A DNA stretch of 64,000 nucleotides from JACCYX01 sp964610045 (GCA_964610045.1 CAZSUN010000008.1:9710-73709), one strand, 5' to 3'; counted from the stretch's first letter, positions 35,656 to 45,224 are shown. A program made the numbers and translations. The notes: a model not told the origin generated them from the letters alone.

Positions 35656-36282
35656 CTAGAACAACGTACCCTGAGTCGCGGACTCGCCCTTTTCCCGGGC
35701 GGATTCACGCGCCCGTTCGCGGTCGGCGAGCAGTTTCGGCAACTTCGCGAAGTCCTCGATGATGGTTTCCTTGAGCGCGCCCTGGTGGAGGGCAGCGGCG
35801 GGGTGATACATCGGCACCACCAGGCGATGCCCGATTTCCTTCGCCTGACCATGAATGCGTGAAATGCGCTCACCAGGGAAGTACCGGGACATCGAGAACC
35901 GTCCGAGCGTGACGACGACGTCCGGATCGATCAGGGTGACCTGACGATCGAGGTAGCCGGAACACGCCTGCATTTCGTCCGGCAACGGGTCGCGGTTGCC
36001 GGGCGGGCGACACTTCACGACATTGGTGATGAACACATCCTCGCGTTGCAACCCTGCGTGGCCGATCAGTTCGGTCAGGAACTTGCCGGAGGCGCCGACA
36101 AAGGGTTTGCCCTGCTGGTCTTCATGCCAGCCCGGCCCTTCGCCGATCAGCATCACCCGCGCCTTCGGGTTGCCTTCACCGGGAACGGCATGGGTCCGCG
36201 ATCGCGACAATTCACAGAGGGTACACGAGCGCACCTCGTCCGCGATCCTGTCCATCGAATCGCCAGCGTCATCGATTGCCAT
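35656..36282 (-). CDS. Uracil-DNA glycosylase, family 4 (iron-sulfur)
   Basis: A 208-residue repair enzyme that removes uracil from DNA. Motif 1 is MLIGEGPGWHEDQQGKPFVG, with Glu and the downstream GKPFVGASGK loop; motif 2 includes MYHPAAALH. The [4Fe-4S] ligands appear as CTLC near the N-terminus, Cys in VKCRPPGNRDP and Cys in QACSGYL, the usual family 4 spacing. It stands alone on the minus strand, ending convergently with the CDF gene. A highly charged C-terminal tail follows the core. Confidence 0.93.
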   Translation of the reverse strand: MAIDDAGDSMDRIADEVRSCTLCELSRSRTHAVPGEGNPKARVMLIGEGPGWHEDQQGKPFVGASGKFLTELIGHAGLQREDVFITNVVKCRPPGNRDPLPDEMQACSGYLDRQVTLIDPDVVVTLGRFSMSRYFPGERISRIHGQAKEIGHRLVVPMYHPAAALHQGALKETIIEDFAKLPKLLADRERARESAREKGESATQGTLF

Positions 36283-36387
36283 AGAGTCCCCTCCCGGATC
36301 GCGTGCGTCGTCAGCGTGGGAGTATACCCAGTCTCCAGCGTCCGTACACCCGGTTTATCGTCCTGCGCGCCACTCTGCCCGAGGACG

Positions 36388-36426
36388 GACAACGGGCCGT
36401 TCCCTGCCGGGGAACGGCCCGTTGTC
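36388..36426. terminator. Strong hairpin downstream of the LmbE-like gene
   Basis: A perfect 17-base stem (GACAACGGGCCGTTCCC with its complement) with a 5-base loop lies 21 bases after the stop of the minus-strand gene at 36447. It has no T tract. It probably ends that transcript before the glycosylase gene. Confidence 0.65.
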
Positions 36427-36446
36427 GTCATTCCGTGTCGCGGAGG

Positions 36447-39275
36447 CTACCCGCCGGCGGTCAAGGGGAAGGAGAATGCCTGGACCCGCCCCGACTCAGT
36501 CTCGAACGAGACCAGCAAGGTCGCCTCATCCGTCTCGGGAACCGTGCCGTAACTGGCGCCGTACCAGTTGTTGGCCTCAATCTCCTTCTCCTCCTGGAGC
36601 AGGATGTTCCCGTCGGCATCGACGACGAAGACCACCATTGTGCCGTTCTCGCTGCCACTGGCCCAGGAGATCTCCAATTGGCCATCGCTGATAGCCGGTG
36701 TCCCCTGGAAGGTCAGACCCTCACCCTCAGCCACGCTTGCGCGGCCACCCAGTCCAACACCATCCCACGCCGATTGGGCGATGGATTGGGGAGAACGCGT
36801 GCTCTGGGCGACATCGAGCGGCATGATCGGTGCATCGATGTCTTCGGAAACGACCACGTCCTCCGTCGCGGCCACGGCGACCGGTGAGGCGACCGGAGTC
36901 GCTCCCACGGCCTCGGGCGAGGCCGAGACGACGGGTAGTTCGTCGACGAGGGTGATCTGGCCCCAGCGGTACGGATCGCCCTGGACACCGCCCCAGGTCG
37001 ACCAGCCGAGTCGCGTTTGCCCGGTCAGGTCCTGGGTGTCGGAGTCGTAGATGAAGATGTTGAGCGCCGCCTGGTTCGGATCGAACTCGGCTGGCAAGGC
37101 GTCGAACGGAATGAATGTCTCGAGGACATAGCCGCTGTATGGATCGCTGAGCGTGCTGGCGACTTCGAAGCCCGGGGCGGTCTCCGCGACCGGTCCCTGG
37201 TGCGCATCGGCATCGCGATACGCCTGCGGCTGGCCGTCGGTCGAGGTCGGGAACACGCCGACCTTGAAGGTGGCGGAGGTATTGGATGCCGTGCCCAGCG
37301 GATCGATCGCGATCTCGACCGAATCGGTCCGCCAGTGGCGCTTGGCATCTTCGGGCGTCAGGACGGTGCCGAGGATATCGTCGTGGACTTCAACGGCGAC
37401 ATAGAGGCCGTTCTCGTCCCAGGCGAGCCACGCGGTACCAGAGGCATCTTCCGGGGAGTCCGGGGGATCGCCCTCCCAGACCCGGCTCACATCGATACCG
37501 TCGCCGGCGTACTCGCCGTCGGAAATGACGCCGTCGATCGCCAGGTCCGGCGAGGCGGGACCAACCAGCGCGGCCGGAACGAGATTGAGCCCGGCCTGGT
37601 TCGTGGACGAACCTGCGCTGGAGTCGGTGGTGACGGTGAACCAGTAGGTGCCGTCCTCGCCGCCCTCGTTCGAGGTCGGGAGCGACGTGTCGGTATTGGT
37701 GACGGAGAACGAAACGGTCGTCGACTCGCCGGCGGCGAGGCCATCGTATGACTGGCTCGATTCGGCGGCGGTGAATCCACCAGGCAGGTCGATCGACACG
37801 CTGCCGGACTGCGCCTCCGCGGAATTGTTGGTCACCAGCACATCGAGGTCACGCGTTTCGCCAACGGCGATCGCATCCCAGGCGCCGATGAGGCCAGTGA
37901 GTTGCGGCACATTGGAGGCGACCGCCCAGTCGAGGAACTGCGCGATTTCCGGCCGCGGCGCAAGTACGCCAGACACGGCGGGCGCGACATTGACCGCTTC
38001 AACGGTGCCGCCGATCACACCATTGGCGTTGAGCGTGCCGCCGATCCGGTACTTCGTGTTGGCGGCGGCATCGGCAGCCGGGGTGATCGTGAACTCCTGG
38101 GCCAGGCTGGCGCCGTCGGCCACCGGATCGCCGGCTGCCTCGGAGGTCCAGCCGTCAGGCACGGCAAGCATGAAGGTGCCGGCGGAGATGTCCTCCCCCT
38201 CGGCAGCGGTGGCGCTGGCGGTGACGGTGAACGCCTCACCCGCCAGGACGTTGAACTGACTCGCCGTCAACGACAGCTGGGTCCCGAGTGGCAATCCGCC
38301 CGGTTCCGGCAAGACGGCATTCTCGAGTACGGCTGTCGTGCTCGCCTTGTAGGGAGAGATCGGCACGCGGGAGTCGATCAGGGTAAAGAAGTTGCAGGGG
38401 ATCTCGGCGGGGTCAGTCGGGGCGTCGGGGAATCCAGCCCACCCCTGCGATGCATAGGCGCGTTGGCCGTCGCGGGCGATTTCACCCCAATTGCGACCAC
38501 CGTTGGCCTCGGAAATCGTGCCCTGCCAGACACCGAAGGTAACTTCGGTCGGATCGCTGGGGTGGTACGACGTGGCGCAGTCCGGACCTGGCGCGGCGAA
38601 GAGGAACGGCGACTGCCAAATACTGGCCGCGCTCCACGCCTCGAGCCCTTCATCGGTGATCTGGTCCGGGAATCGCTCCGGATCGGCCGCGGCGTAGAAG
38701 GCATCGATGGCGAGCCTGGCCGCCACCTGGTGGTGACCGTGATTCCCCGGTGTTGGCGACGGGTTCATCGTGATGATGACTTCCGGCCGGGTCGTGCGAA
38801 CGACGCGGACGACGCGTTCAAGGGTGTCCTCGTAGTCCCAGGTCTGGATCGTCAACGGTGCGCTGACGGTGTAGTAGAAGTCCACCTTGTCCATGTAATA
38901 AACGTGTTCGATGCCGGCGTAACCAACCGCCGTCCGCTCTTCCGCTTCGCGGATGAGGCCCAGCGCCGGTCCCTCTTCGGGCCCGATCGCATTGCCGCCG
39001 CCTTCACCACGGGTGACCGTGATCACACCCATGTTGACATCGGCGAACTCGTTCCACTGCCCATAGGCGGCCAGGCCAAAGGCTTCGTCGTCCGGATGAG
39101 CACCGATGAAGAGGACATCGAGGTCAACCGGTCCATTGGCTTCGGATTCGGCAACCGGCGACGCCTGGGGTGTCGCACTCTCCTGGGCGTAGAGGGTGAC
39201 TGGCGCAAGCATCGAGGCAACAAGCCCGAACACCGCTAGCAGTGCGAGCACGGTACGAGGTATTGGGATCCGCAT
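36447..39275 (-). CDS. Secreted LmbE/PIG-L-type deacetylase with C-terminal beta-sandwich and CBM9-like domains
   Basis: A 942-residue exported protein. A signal peptide (residues 1-30, LALLAVFGLVASMLAPVTLYAQ) precedes a LmbE/PIG-L domain (about 50-320) with the zinc motif IGAHPDDEAFG and the second ligand pair NHGHHQVA. Residues about 340-620 are Ala/Gly/Thr-rich beta repeats resembling NPCBM-associated or NEW3 domains. Residues about 630-790 look like a CBM9-type sugar-binding domain (DGVISDGEYAG, DSVEIAIDPLG, VLETFIPFDAL). A further C-terminal beta domain follows. PIG-L enzymes de-N-acetylate GlcNAc-type sugars. Being upstream of a sugar ABC importer, it may release the imported sugar (inference). 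Confidence 0.85.
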   Translation of the reverse strand: MRIPIPRTVLALLAVFGLVASMLAPVTLYAQESATPQASPVAESEANGPVDLDVLFIGAHPDDEAFGLAAYGQWNEFADVNMGVITVTRGEGGGNAIGPEEGPALGLIREAEERTAVGYAGIEHVYYMDKVDFYYTVSAPLTIQTWDYEDTLERVVRVVRTTRPEVIITMNPSPTPGNHGHHQVAARLAIDAFYAAADPERFPDQITDEGLEAWSAASIWQSPFLFAAPGPDCATSYHPSDPTEVTFGVWQGTISEANGGRNWGEIARDGQRAYASQGWAGFPDAPTDPAEIPCNFFTLIDSRVPISPYKASTTAVLENAVLPEPGGLPLGTQLSLTASQFNVLAGEAFTVTASATAAEGEDISAGTFMLAVPDGWTSEAAGDPVADGASLAQEFTITPAADAAANTKYRIGGTLNANGVIGGTVEAVNVAPAVSGVLAPRPEIAQFLDWAVASNVPQLTGLIGAWDAIAVGETRDLDVLVTNNSAEAQSGSVSIDLPGGFTAAESSQSYDGLAAGESTTVSFSVTNTDTSLPTSNEGGEDGTYWFTVTTDSSAGSSTNQAGLNLVPAALVGPASPDLAIDGVISDGEYAGDGIDVSRVWEGDPPDSPEDASGTAWLAWDENGLYVAVEVHDDILGTVLTPEDAKRHWRTDSVEIAIDPLGTASNTSATFKVGVFPTSTDGQPQAYRDADAHQGPVAETAPGFEVASTLSDPYSGYVLETFIPFDALPAEFDPNQAALNIFIYDSDTQDLTGQTRLGWSTWGGVQGDPYRWGQITLVDELPVVSASPEAVGATPVASPVAVAATEDVVVSEDIDAPIMPLDVAQSTRSPQSIAQSAWDGVGLGGRASVAEGEGLTFQGTPAISDGQLEISWASGSENGTMVVFVVDADGNILLQEEKEIEANNWYGASYGTVPETDEATLLVSFETESGRVQAFSFPLTAGG

Positions 39276-39384
39276 GACTCAGCCCCCTGAATTGTGACCG
39301 GAAGACACGACGCTACTACCGACTACCCAACCACAGAATCAGGTATCTCGCAATCCCCCATCTGCCGGTTCCGTCGCAGTCGCA

Positions 39385-40209
39385 CTACCCCTTGAGGGCT
39401 CCCTCGGTCAAGCCGGCGATGAGCTGCTTCTGGAAGAGGAGGAAGATGAGGATCAGCGGCAGGAAGATGATGGTTGCCCCGGCGGCGATCAATGGCATGT
39501 TCGCGGTCCAGCGCTGCTGGAAGTAGAGGATGCCGACCGGGAGCGTGTGGTAGTCGGGGTCGATGTTGACGACGAGCGGCAGCAGGAACTCGTTCCATGT
39601 CCAAATGAAGAACAGGAGCGCCAGTGTCCCGATCAGCGGTCTCGCCAGCGGGAACATCACCTGCCAGAGGATTTGCCAGGAATTGGCGCCGTCGAGCACC
39701 GATGCTTCCACGATATCCGGCGGCACGGAGGCGAACGCCTGGCGCATCAGGAGCGTCCCGAACGACATGCTCATCGCGATCTGGGGCAGGATCAGCGCCC
39801 ACAGGCTGTCGAGCAGATTGACCTCCCGCATCAGGTAGAAGAGCGGCACGACCATCGCCTGCAAGGGAACGACGAGTCCGATCAGGAAGTAGGCGAAGAT
39901 CGCATTCGAGCCGCGAAACCGATAGCGCGCAAAGGCGTAGCCGGTCATTGCGGAGAAGAGCACCGAGGGTATGACGACCGCAATCGCGACCACCGTGCTG
40001 TTCAGGAAGAACCGGCTGAAGTGACCGACCCGCCACGCCTCGCGGTAGTTCTCCCAGGCCGGTTGCTCGGGCCAGGCGAATACGCTCTGGACGATCTCAG
40101 GCATCGTCTTGATCGATGCCAGGGACGTGATCAGGAACGGCACGATCGCAACGATGCAGCCGATGGTCAGCAACAGGTAGGCAAGGCCGCGCCGGATCAT
40201 CGCTGCCAC
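39385..40209 (-). CDS. Carbohydrate ABC transporter permease, MalG-like
   Basis: A 274-residue permease with six membrane segments. The EAA loop that docks the ATPase is EASVLDGANSWQILWQVMFPLARP. The N-terminal helix and the LTEGALKG C-terminus match the MalG/UgpE group. It forms the channel with the MalF-like permease encoded 165 bases upstream. No ATPase gene lies nearby, so a shared MsmX-type ATPase elsewhere is expected. A start three codons later is possible. Confidence 0.93.
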   Translation of the reverse strand: MAAMIRRGLAYLLLTIGCIVAIVPFLITSLASIKTMPEIVQSVFAWPEQPAWENYREAWRVGHFSRFFLNSTVVAIAVVIPSVLFSAMTGYAFARYRFRGSNAIFAYFLIGLVVPLQAMVVPLFYLMREVNLLDSLWALILPQIAMSMSFGTLLMRQAFASVPPDIVEASVLDGANSWQILWQVMFPLARPLIGTLALLFFIWTWNEFLLPLVVNIDPDYHTLPVGILYFQQRWTANMPLIAAGATIIFLPLILIFLLFQKQLIAGLTEGALKG

Positions 40210-40263
40210 CGGCTCTCGTTGACGCTGCGTGCTGATCGCGAGGACGCCGGCACAACCCCTGCC

Positions 40264-40340
40264 GTTGTCACTCCGAGCGCCAGCGAGGAATCTGCAAACG
40301 GCACGATCTTCAGATTCCTCGCTTCGCTCGGAATGACAAC
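40264..40340. repeat. GAGGAATCT palindromic repeat, copy 1
   Basis: Two arms of about 30 bases (40264-40294 and 40311-40340) are inverted copies containing TCC-GAGC and GCGAGGAATCTG, with two small differences and a 16-base loop. It lies between the two permease genes. Copies occur at 55531-55602 (full) and 47550-47575 (one arm). Confidence 0.9.
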
Positions 40341-40374
40341 ACCGGTGTGTTTGGCCACAGGCATCGCGCCAGTC

Positions 40375-41295
40375 CTAATCATCGGATTCCCCGAACATAC
40401 GCAGGACGAGCAGGGACAGCACCAGGGTGATCACGGCCAGGAAGATGGCGATCGCAATCGCGAACCCGGCACGGTTGGCATCGAGGTTGTTCATCATGAA
40501 GAGGGCCAGGACAGTGGTGGAGTTACCTGGCCCACCGTCCGTCGTGGCCTTGACCACATCGAACGCCCGCAGCGCGTTGATGAGGTTGACGGAGAGCACC
40601 ACGGCGATCTCGCGCCGCAGGCCAGGGAGCGTCACGGCGCGGAATTCCTGCCAGCCGTTGGCGCCGTCGAGACGCGCGGCATCGTAGAGATCGGTCGGGA
40701 TCTTCTGGATTCCGGCGACGAATACCACGTAGCAGAACCCGTAGGCAGCCCAGGCCCCGATAAAGCCAATGGAGGGCAGCGCCCAGGTGAAGTCGGCGAG
40801 CCAGGTGGGAGGGTCGAAACCCCAGCCTTTCAGCACCGAGTTGACCGGGCCGAAGATGGGATTCAGCATCCAGCGCCAGACGACGCCGATCAGCACGCCT
40901 GGCATGATGTAGGGCAGGAACAGTCCAGCCTGGAAGATCGCTGCCCCACGCAGCTTCATCTGGTGAACGAGCGCGGCGGGAACGAGCCCGAGGATGGCCG
41001 GCAGGATCACGAAATATGGGATCAGGATGAGGTTGTGGCGGAGTGCGGTCCAGAACTGGTCATCGCTGAAGGCATCGAGATAGTTATCGAACCCGATGAA
41101 CGTGGCCGTGTCCCACGAGATGCCGTTCCAGGCCGTAAGGCTCAACACGATCGCCGCGATTACCGGGAAAATCACGAACGCCGTGAAGATGAGCAAACCC
41201 GGCAACAGGTAGGCGTAGGGGACCCAGGCAGCGCCAGCCCGCCGCTGGCGCGACGACGAAGAGCCGGTCACAAGGACCGGCTCCGAGATCGTCAT
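40375..41295 (-). CDS. Carbohydrate ABC transporter permease, MalF-like
   Basis: A 306-residue permease with six membrane segments, starting with the typical YAYLLPGLLIFTAFVIFPV helix. The EAA loop is YDAARLDGANGWQEFRAVTLPGL. TTDGGPGNSTTVLALFMM is a landmark of the MalF/UgpA group. The start ATG lies 7 bases after the binding-protein stop; an alternative start nine codons upstream would overlap that gene. Confidence 0.93.
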   Translation of the reverse strand: MTISEPVLVTGSSSSRQRRAGAAWVPYAYLLPGLLIFTAFVIFPVIAAIVLSLTAWNGISWDTATFIGFDNYLDAFSDDQFWTALRHNLILIPYFVILPAILGLVPAALVHQMKLRGAAIFQAGLFLPYIMPGVLIGVVWRWMLNPIFGPVNSVLKGWGFDPPTWLADFTWALPSIGFIGAWAAYGFCYVVFVAGIQKIPTDLYDAARLDGANGWQEFRAVTLPGLRREIAVVLSVNLINALRAFDVVKATTDGGPGNSTTVLALFMMNNLDANRAGFAIAIAIFLAVITLVLSLLVLRMFGESDD

Positions 41296-41302
41296 ACCAG
41301 GA

Positions 41303-42652
41303 TCAGGCAAACGAGGCGGCATAGAACTCCTGGAGTTTCGCCTGGAACTCTTCCGCCGTTACCTGTCCACCCAGCAGCTCCTGGAGCGCCGCGGTGAACG
41401 GGTCGTAGAAGCCCGGCGCGGCCCAGTCCATGTAGTGTCCGATCGCATCGGCTGCCACTGCCGCGTTCCACCCCGTGTAGAGGTCACCCGTGACCGTACC
41501 GGCAACGATCTTGTCCTCGCCAATCTCGCCGAGCGGCAGCAGGCCGGCGTCGATGAACGCGTTGAACGCCTCATCCGAGACCATCGCATCCAGGAATTTG
41601 GCCGCCACCGCCGGATCGGCGGCATTGGCAGTGATGCTGTAGGGGATGCCGACGCCACCGACGTGGAGCACCGGCCCGCCACTCGCTGCGGGGGTGGCCG
41701 CGCTGTCGCCTGAACCACTTCGCGCCGGCATCAGGAAGAACCCGGCATTTTCGCCCAAACCGTCCCGCACGGCCCCAGCCGCCCAACTTCCCTGGAGCAA
41801 CACGCCACCGACACCGGAGATGAAGAGCGCCTGGGCATCGTCGCCGGTGACCCCGTCGAACCCGTCCATGAAGTACCCGGCATCGTTCCAGGCAATGACA
41901 GTGTTCGCCGCTTCCAGGATCGACGGATCGTTGAAATCGGCATCGCCGCGGCGGAAGATCAGGCCGTCTAGGAACTCGCGGGTGGTGTTGGTGCCGTGGA
42001 TCTCTCCGAAGAGGTGGATCGCCTGCCACTTGTCGAGGTTGCCGAAGACGAGCGGCTCGACTCCTGCTTCGCGAAGCGCACCGAGCAGGGTCTCGAACTC
42101 CTCGAAGGTCGTGGGCACCTCGAGGCCGTTATCGGAGAAGATTTGCTTGTTGTAGTAGAAGCCGACAATCTCCGAATCGGCCGGCAGTCCCCACAACTCC
42201 CCTTCGCCAAACACCGTGCCATCGGCACTGTACATCGCGCGAGCGAGCAGGCTGGATGCGAAACGCTCCGACCAGCCGAACTCGGCATCGTAGTCCTTCA
42301 GGGTCAGGATCTGGCCGGCTCGGGCCATCGGTCCCGCAAGGGCCTCGCCGTTGTTGACCTGGGCGACATCCGGCCCCTGGTCGCTATCAACGGACCGCGG
42401 CAAGGTGTCCTGGAGTTCTTCCAGCGCCCACGAGCGATGGGCGAACGTGACCCCATTCGCCTCTGCGAACGTCGTGCCGATTCCCTCGATCACCGCAGTC
42501 CGGATCTCGTCGGTCCAGGTCGTCCAGACATCGAAGTCCTCGCTCTGGGCCGCGACGGCCGCGAGGCCGAGACCGGCCACCGGCAATCCACCACCAAGGG
42601 CTGCGCCCGCCGATATCGCGCCAGTCCGCTTCAGAAGTTCACGACGGTCCAT
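41303..42652 (-). CDS. Extracellular sugar-binding protein of ABC importer, Tat-type signal
   Basis: A 449-residue family-1 solute-binding protein. The signal sequence MDRRELLKRTGAISAGAALG contains a twin-arginine motif (DRRELLK) and a hydrophobic stretch ending AVAAQSE, suggesting folded export by Tat. The mature protein shows the usual two-lobe landmarks: WALEELQDTLPR, GELWGLPADSEIVGFYYNKQIF and FISGVGGVLLQGSWAAG. GGAGG lies before the ATG at 42652. It is the first gene of a three-gene importer operon; the ligand is presumably a sugar or polyol. Confidence 0.93.
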   Translation of the reverse strand: MDRRELLKRTGAISAGAALGGGLPVAGLGLAAVAAQSEDFDVWTTWTDEIRTAVIEGIGTTFAEANGVTFAHRSWALEELQDTLPRSVDSDQGPDVAQVNNGEALAGPMARAGQILTLKDYDAEFGWSERFASSLLARAMYSADGTVFGEGELWGLPADSEIVGFYYNKQIFSDNGLEVPTTFEEFETLLGALREAGVEPLVFGNLDKWQAIHLFGEIHGTNTTREFLDGLIFRRGDADFNDPSILEAANTVIAWNDAGYFMDGFDGVTGDDAQALFISGVGGVLLQGSWAAGAVRDGLGENAGFFLMPARSGSGDSAATPAASGGPVLHVGGVGIPYSITANAADPAVAAKFLDAMVSDEAFNAFIDAGLLPLGEIGEDKIVAGTVTGDLYTGWNAAVAADAIGHYMDWAAPGFYDPFTAALQELLGGQVTAEEFQAKLQEFYAASFA

Positions 42653-42900
42653 TGGAGTGCCTCCATCCCATGCCAGCAACGTGTCGCGATCGAGCCCCGA
42701 TCGGTCACCCCCATGTGGGGTACGGGCATGTCAAGCCAGTCATGCCTGCATGATGTCACAGTGCACGATGGGCGGCAAGAAATGGCCCGATTGGGACGGC
42801 GCGCACAGGATGCCCCACGCCCTCACCGGAACAACCAGCGCGCAGGGGAGGACCAGCGGCGCACGTCCAGATGGCGCCGCCCGTATGTTCACTGCGCCGC

Positions 42901-42947
42901 GTGTGTCCTCCCGTGGTGCAGTCCCCACCGATCACGGGAGGACACAC
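42901..42947. terminator. 15-base-stem hairpin
   Basis: GTGTGTCCTCCCGTG (42901-42915) and its exact complement (42933-42947) flank a 17-base loop. It is about 100 bases downstream of the minus-strand gene's promoter-proximal neighbour and has no T tract. Its 3' arm is shared with the diverged repeat at 42937-42980. Confidence 0.5.
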
Positions 42948-42985
42948 GCTCGGCTGGCGCCTCGCTGATCCTCCCCTACCAACAC
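42937..42985 (+). repeat. Diverged copy of the loop-conserved hairpin repeat
   Basis: GGAGGA, then the loop CACACGCTCGGCTGGCG with an insertion, then TCCTCC and the tail CCTACCAACA. Stem bases differ from the copies at 48207 and 59148 but loop and tail match, so it is a diverged member. Confidence 0.5.
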
Positions 42986-43043
42986 GGTACTCGACGGAGC
43001 CTGTGTGCGATCCGGCAGAGGTCCACCGGGGGGTGGGCGAGCG

Positions 43044-45224
43044 TCACTCCTCGTCCTGTGGGGCCGGGAGGATGGGGGTGACCTCGTCGTCGGGCAACGG
43101 CTCGTCGCCAGGATCAGTTTCCGCCGTCTCCTGTATCACGGTTTCCAGCGCTTCGTCGGTGAGGGAGAGGACCTTCACGGCGAGGGAGACGAGGTAGCCG
43201 CGGTCGGTGAGACGGTCGAGATCCAGCGGCAGGATGGCAGGATGACCCCAGTTGCGGAACAGCCACCGGTTGACGATGTTGGCCTCATCGGCCCGATACT
43301 GGTCCAGCGGTTGCATGGCAGTCGAGCTCGCCCGCTGCATCACCGGCAGCAGGCGGTCGGCCAGGTCGGTGACGCGTGCACCGTCCATCACGGTCACCTC
43401 GTCGGCCGCGCGACGAGCGACCGGCATGATCACGACCAGGTCGTCGTCGGGCGGCTCCGGGTCGTCCTCGTCAGGGAAGCCCTCGATCTCGATTTCCGGC
43501 ATGCGCTGAACGCGAAGCTGGGCCCAGGTCTGGCCGTGGAGGATGACCAGCACTTCGCGCGCGTCAGGATCGGCCGAGAGTTGGACGAGAAGCAGATTGT
43601 GGGACTGTTCGGCGACGCGCAATCGATCCTGTTCCTCTATCAACCCAAGGGCGGCACGCAAATCCTTGCGCAACGCGGTGGCCTTCTCGAAGTCCAACCG
43701 CTCGGCGGCGGCTTCGAGATCCGTCCAGAGCCGCGCCCGTAGTCCCTCGTCGCTCCCGTCGAGGAAGTCCAGCACTTCGTTGACCCGGTCCCGGTAGTCA
43801 TCCAGCATCGTCCGGCCGACGCAGGGACCGAGGCACTTGCCGAGGTCGAGCCGCAGGCAGGGATTCCCGTAGCTGCGCGCGTTGCGGAACGACCTCGTGC
43901 AGGTTCGCAGCGGCACCGCGCTGGTGATCACGTCGATCGTGCGGCGTGCGCCACTGGTGCTGCGATACGGCCCATAGTAGCGTGCGCCATCGTCCTTGCG
44001 CTGTTTCGCCAACGTAATACGGGGCCACGGGTTGGTGAGATCGACCCGTATGTACGGGTAGTGCTCGGCCGACCGCAGGACCGTGTTGTAGCGAGGCTGG
44101 TACCGCTGGATCAGTTGTGATTCGAGCACCAGCGCCTGCAGTTCGGTGCCGACGACCTCGGTTTCGACGCTGGACATGGCTTCCAGCAGTCCGTCCATCT
44201 TCCGGGTGTAGCCCAGCGGCTGCGCGTAGTAGGACGCCAGCCGTTCGCGCAGGTTCTTCGCCTTGCCGACGTAGATCACCTCTCCCAGATTGTTCCGCAT
44301 GATGTAGACGCCCGGTTTTTTCGGGATGTCCTTCAACCAGGACCGGTCCATCACCGCCCTGCCGCGCCCAACATCGTCGCGAGGCCGCTGCTGGGCAGGC
44401 ATGGCCATGGTCTTCAGGTCGTCCACGCTGCGGACACCCGCCCTGGCCGCGATGGCGGCCAGGCGCAGGGCAACCTCGGCCGTGAGGGCGGCATCCGCCC
44501 CGGCGCGATGGATGTCTCGCGGTTGGAGACCCACCGCGGTGGCGACACGGTCCAGGCTGGGCTTGCGGAGGTTGTTCAGGTAGCGCACCGCCAACGTCAG
44601 CGTGTCGAGGCGTTCGTTGATGAGGGGCAGGTGGCCCGCACGCTTGAGTTCCGCATTGATGAACGAGATATCGAACCGGACGTTATGTCCAACAAGTATG
44701 GCATCGCCGATGAATTCCAGGGTGCGTTCCGCCAGGAGCTCGAAGGCGGGCGCTTCGGCCACATCCATGTCGCGGATGGTGGTGAGCCGGGTAATGAACT
44801 CCGGGATCGGGCGGCCAGGATTAACCAGGGACTCGAATCGCTCGACGAGTTTTCCCTCCCGGTAGCGGTAGAGGGCGATTTCAATCACTCGCTGGGCACC
44901 TGGCTTGAGTCCGGTCGTCTCGACGTCGATTGCCACAAACTCCGCGAGGACAGAGCCGTTGGGAGCCTCAACCTCGCCTTGCACCAGCGTCCAGTGCTCG
45001 TTGACGAGGGCAACCGCCCCCGCCTGCTCGGCCATGACGTTGCGGAGCAGCGGTCGCCAGATCGCGATTGAACCGGCATTCCCGAAAACATGCCGGACAA
45101 GCGCGTCTTCGTGAACCGAGCCGCCTTTCTGGTCGATGAACGAGAGCGCTCGCTCGCAGAGTGCGTTGTAACGCGGTCCATCGTCGATTGTGGCCGGCGT
45201 TGACGAACCGGGAGCATTGGGCAT
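43044..45224 (-). CDS. DnaQ-type 3'-5' exonuclease fused to UvrC-like GIY-YIG domain
   Basis: A 726-residue fusion. Residues 1-90 look like a small helical or winged domain. Residues about 95-265 form a DEDD exonuclease: FVAIDVETTGLKPG (Exo I), LVGHNVRFDISF (Exo II) and HRAGADA (Exo III). Residues about 300-385 form a GIY-YIG nuclease: PGVYIMRNNLGEVIYVGKAKNLRERLASYY. A UvrC-like middle with KCLGPC and a UVR motif (LDFEKATALRKDLRA) follows. The UvrC C-terminal RNase-H/HhH nuclease is missing, so it resembles Cho-type DnaQ-UvrC fusions and could nick 3' of lesions. It is divergent from ligA. Confidence 0.9.
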   Translation of the reverse strand: MPNAPGSSTPATIDDGPRYNALCERALSFIDQKGGSVHEDALVRHVFGNAGSIAIWRPLLRNVMAEQAGAVALVNEHWTLVQGEVEAPNGSVLAEFVAIDVETTGLKPGAQRVIEIALYRYREGKLVERFESLVNPGRPIPEFITRLTTIRDMDVAEAPAFELLAERTLEFIGDAILVGHNVRFDISFINAELKRAGHLPLINERLDTLTLAVRYLNNLRKPSLDRVATAVGLQPRDIHRAGADAALTAEVALRLAAIAARAGVRSVDDLKTMAMPAQQRPRDDVGRGRAVMDRSWLKDIPKKPGVYIMRNNLGEVIYVGKAKNLRERLASYYAQPLGYTRKMDGLLEAMSSVETEVVGTELQALVLESQLIQRYQPRYNTVLRSAEHYPYIRVDLTNPWPRITLAKQRKDDGARYYGPYRSTSGARRTIDVITSAVPLRTCTRSFRNARSYGNPCLRLDLGKCLGPCVGRTMLDDYRDRVNEVLDFLDGSDEGLRARLWTDLEAAAERLDFEKATALRKDLRAALGLIEEQDRLRVAEQSHNLLLVQLSADPDAREVLVILHGQTWAQLRVQRMPEIEIEGFPDEDDPEPPDDDLVVIMPVARRAADEVTVMDGARVTDLADRLLPVMQRASSTAMQPLDQYRADEANIVNRWLFRNWGHPAILPLDLDRLTDRGYLVSLAVKVLSLTDEALETVIQETAETDPGDEPLPDDEVTPILPAPQDEE

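Larger units (their letters stand above)
42653..43043. other. 391-base gap with large hairpin and diverged repeat
   Basis: It lies between the binding-protein start and the end of the exonuclease-GIY-YIG gene. It holds the 15-base-stem hairpin at 42901-42947 and an overlapping variant of the loop-conserved hairpin family. The promoter of the importer operon should be here but I cannot place it. No gene is seen. Confidence 0.55.
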
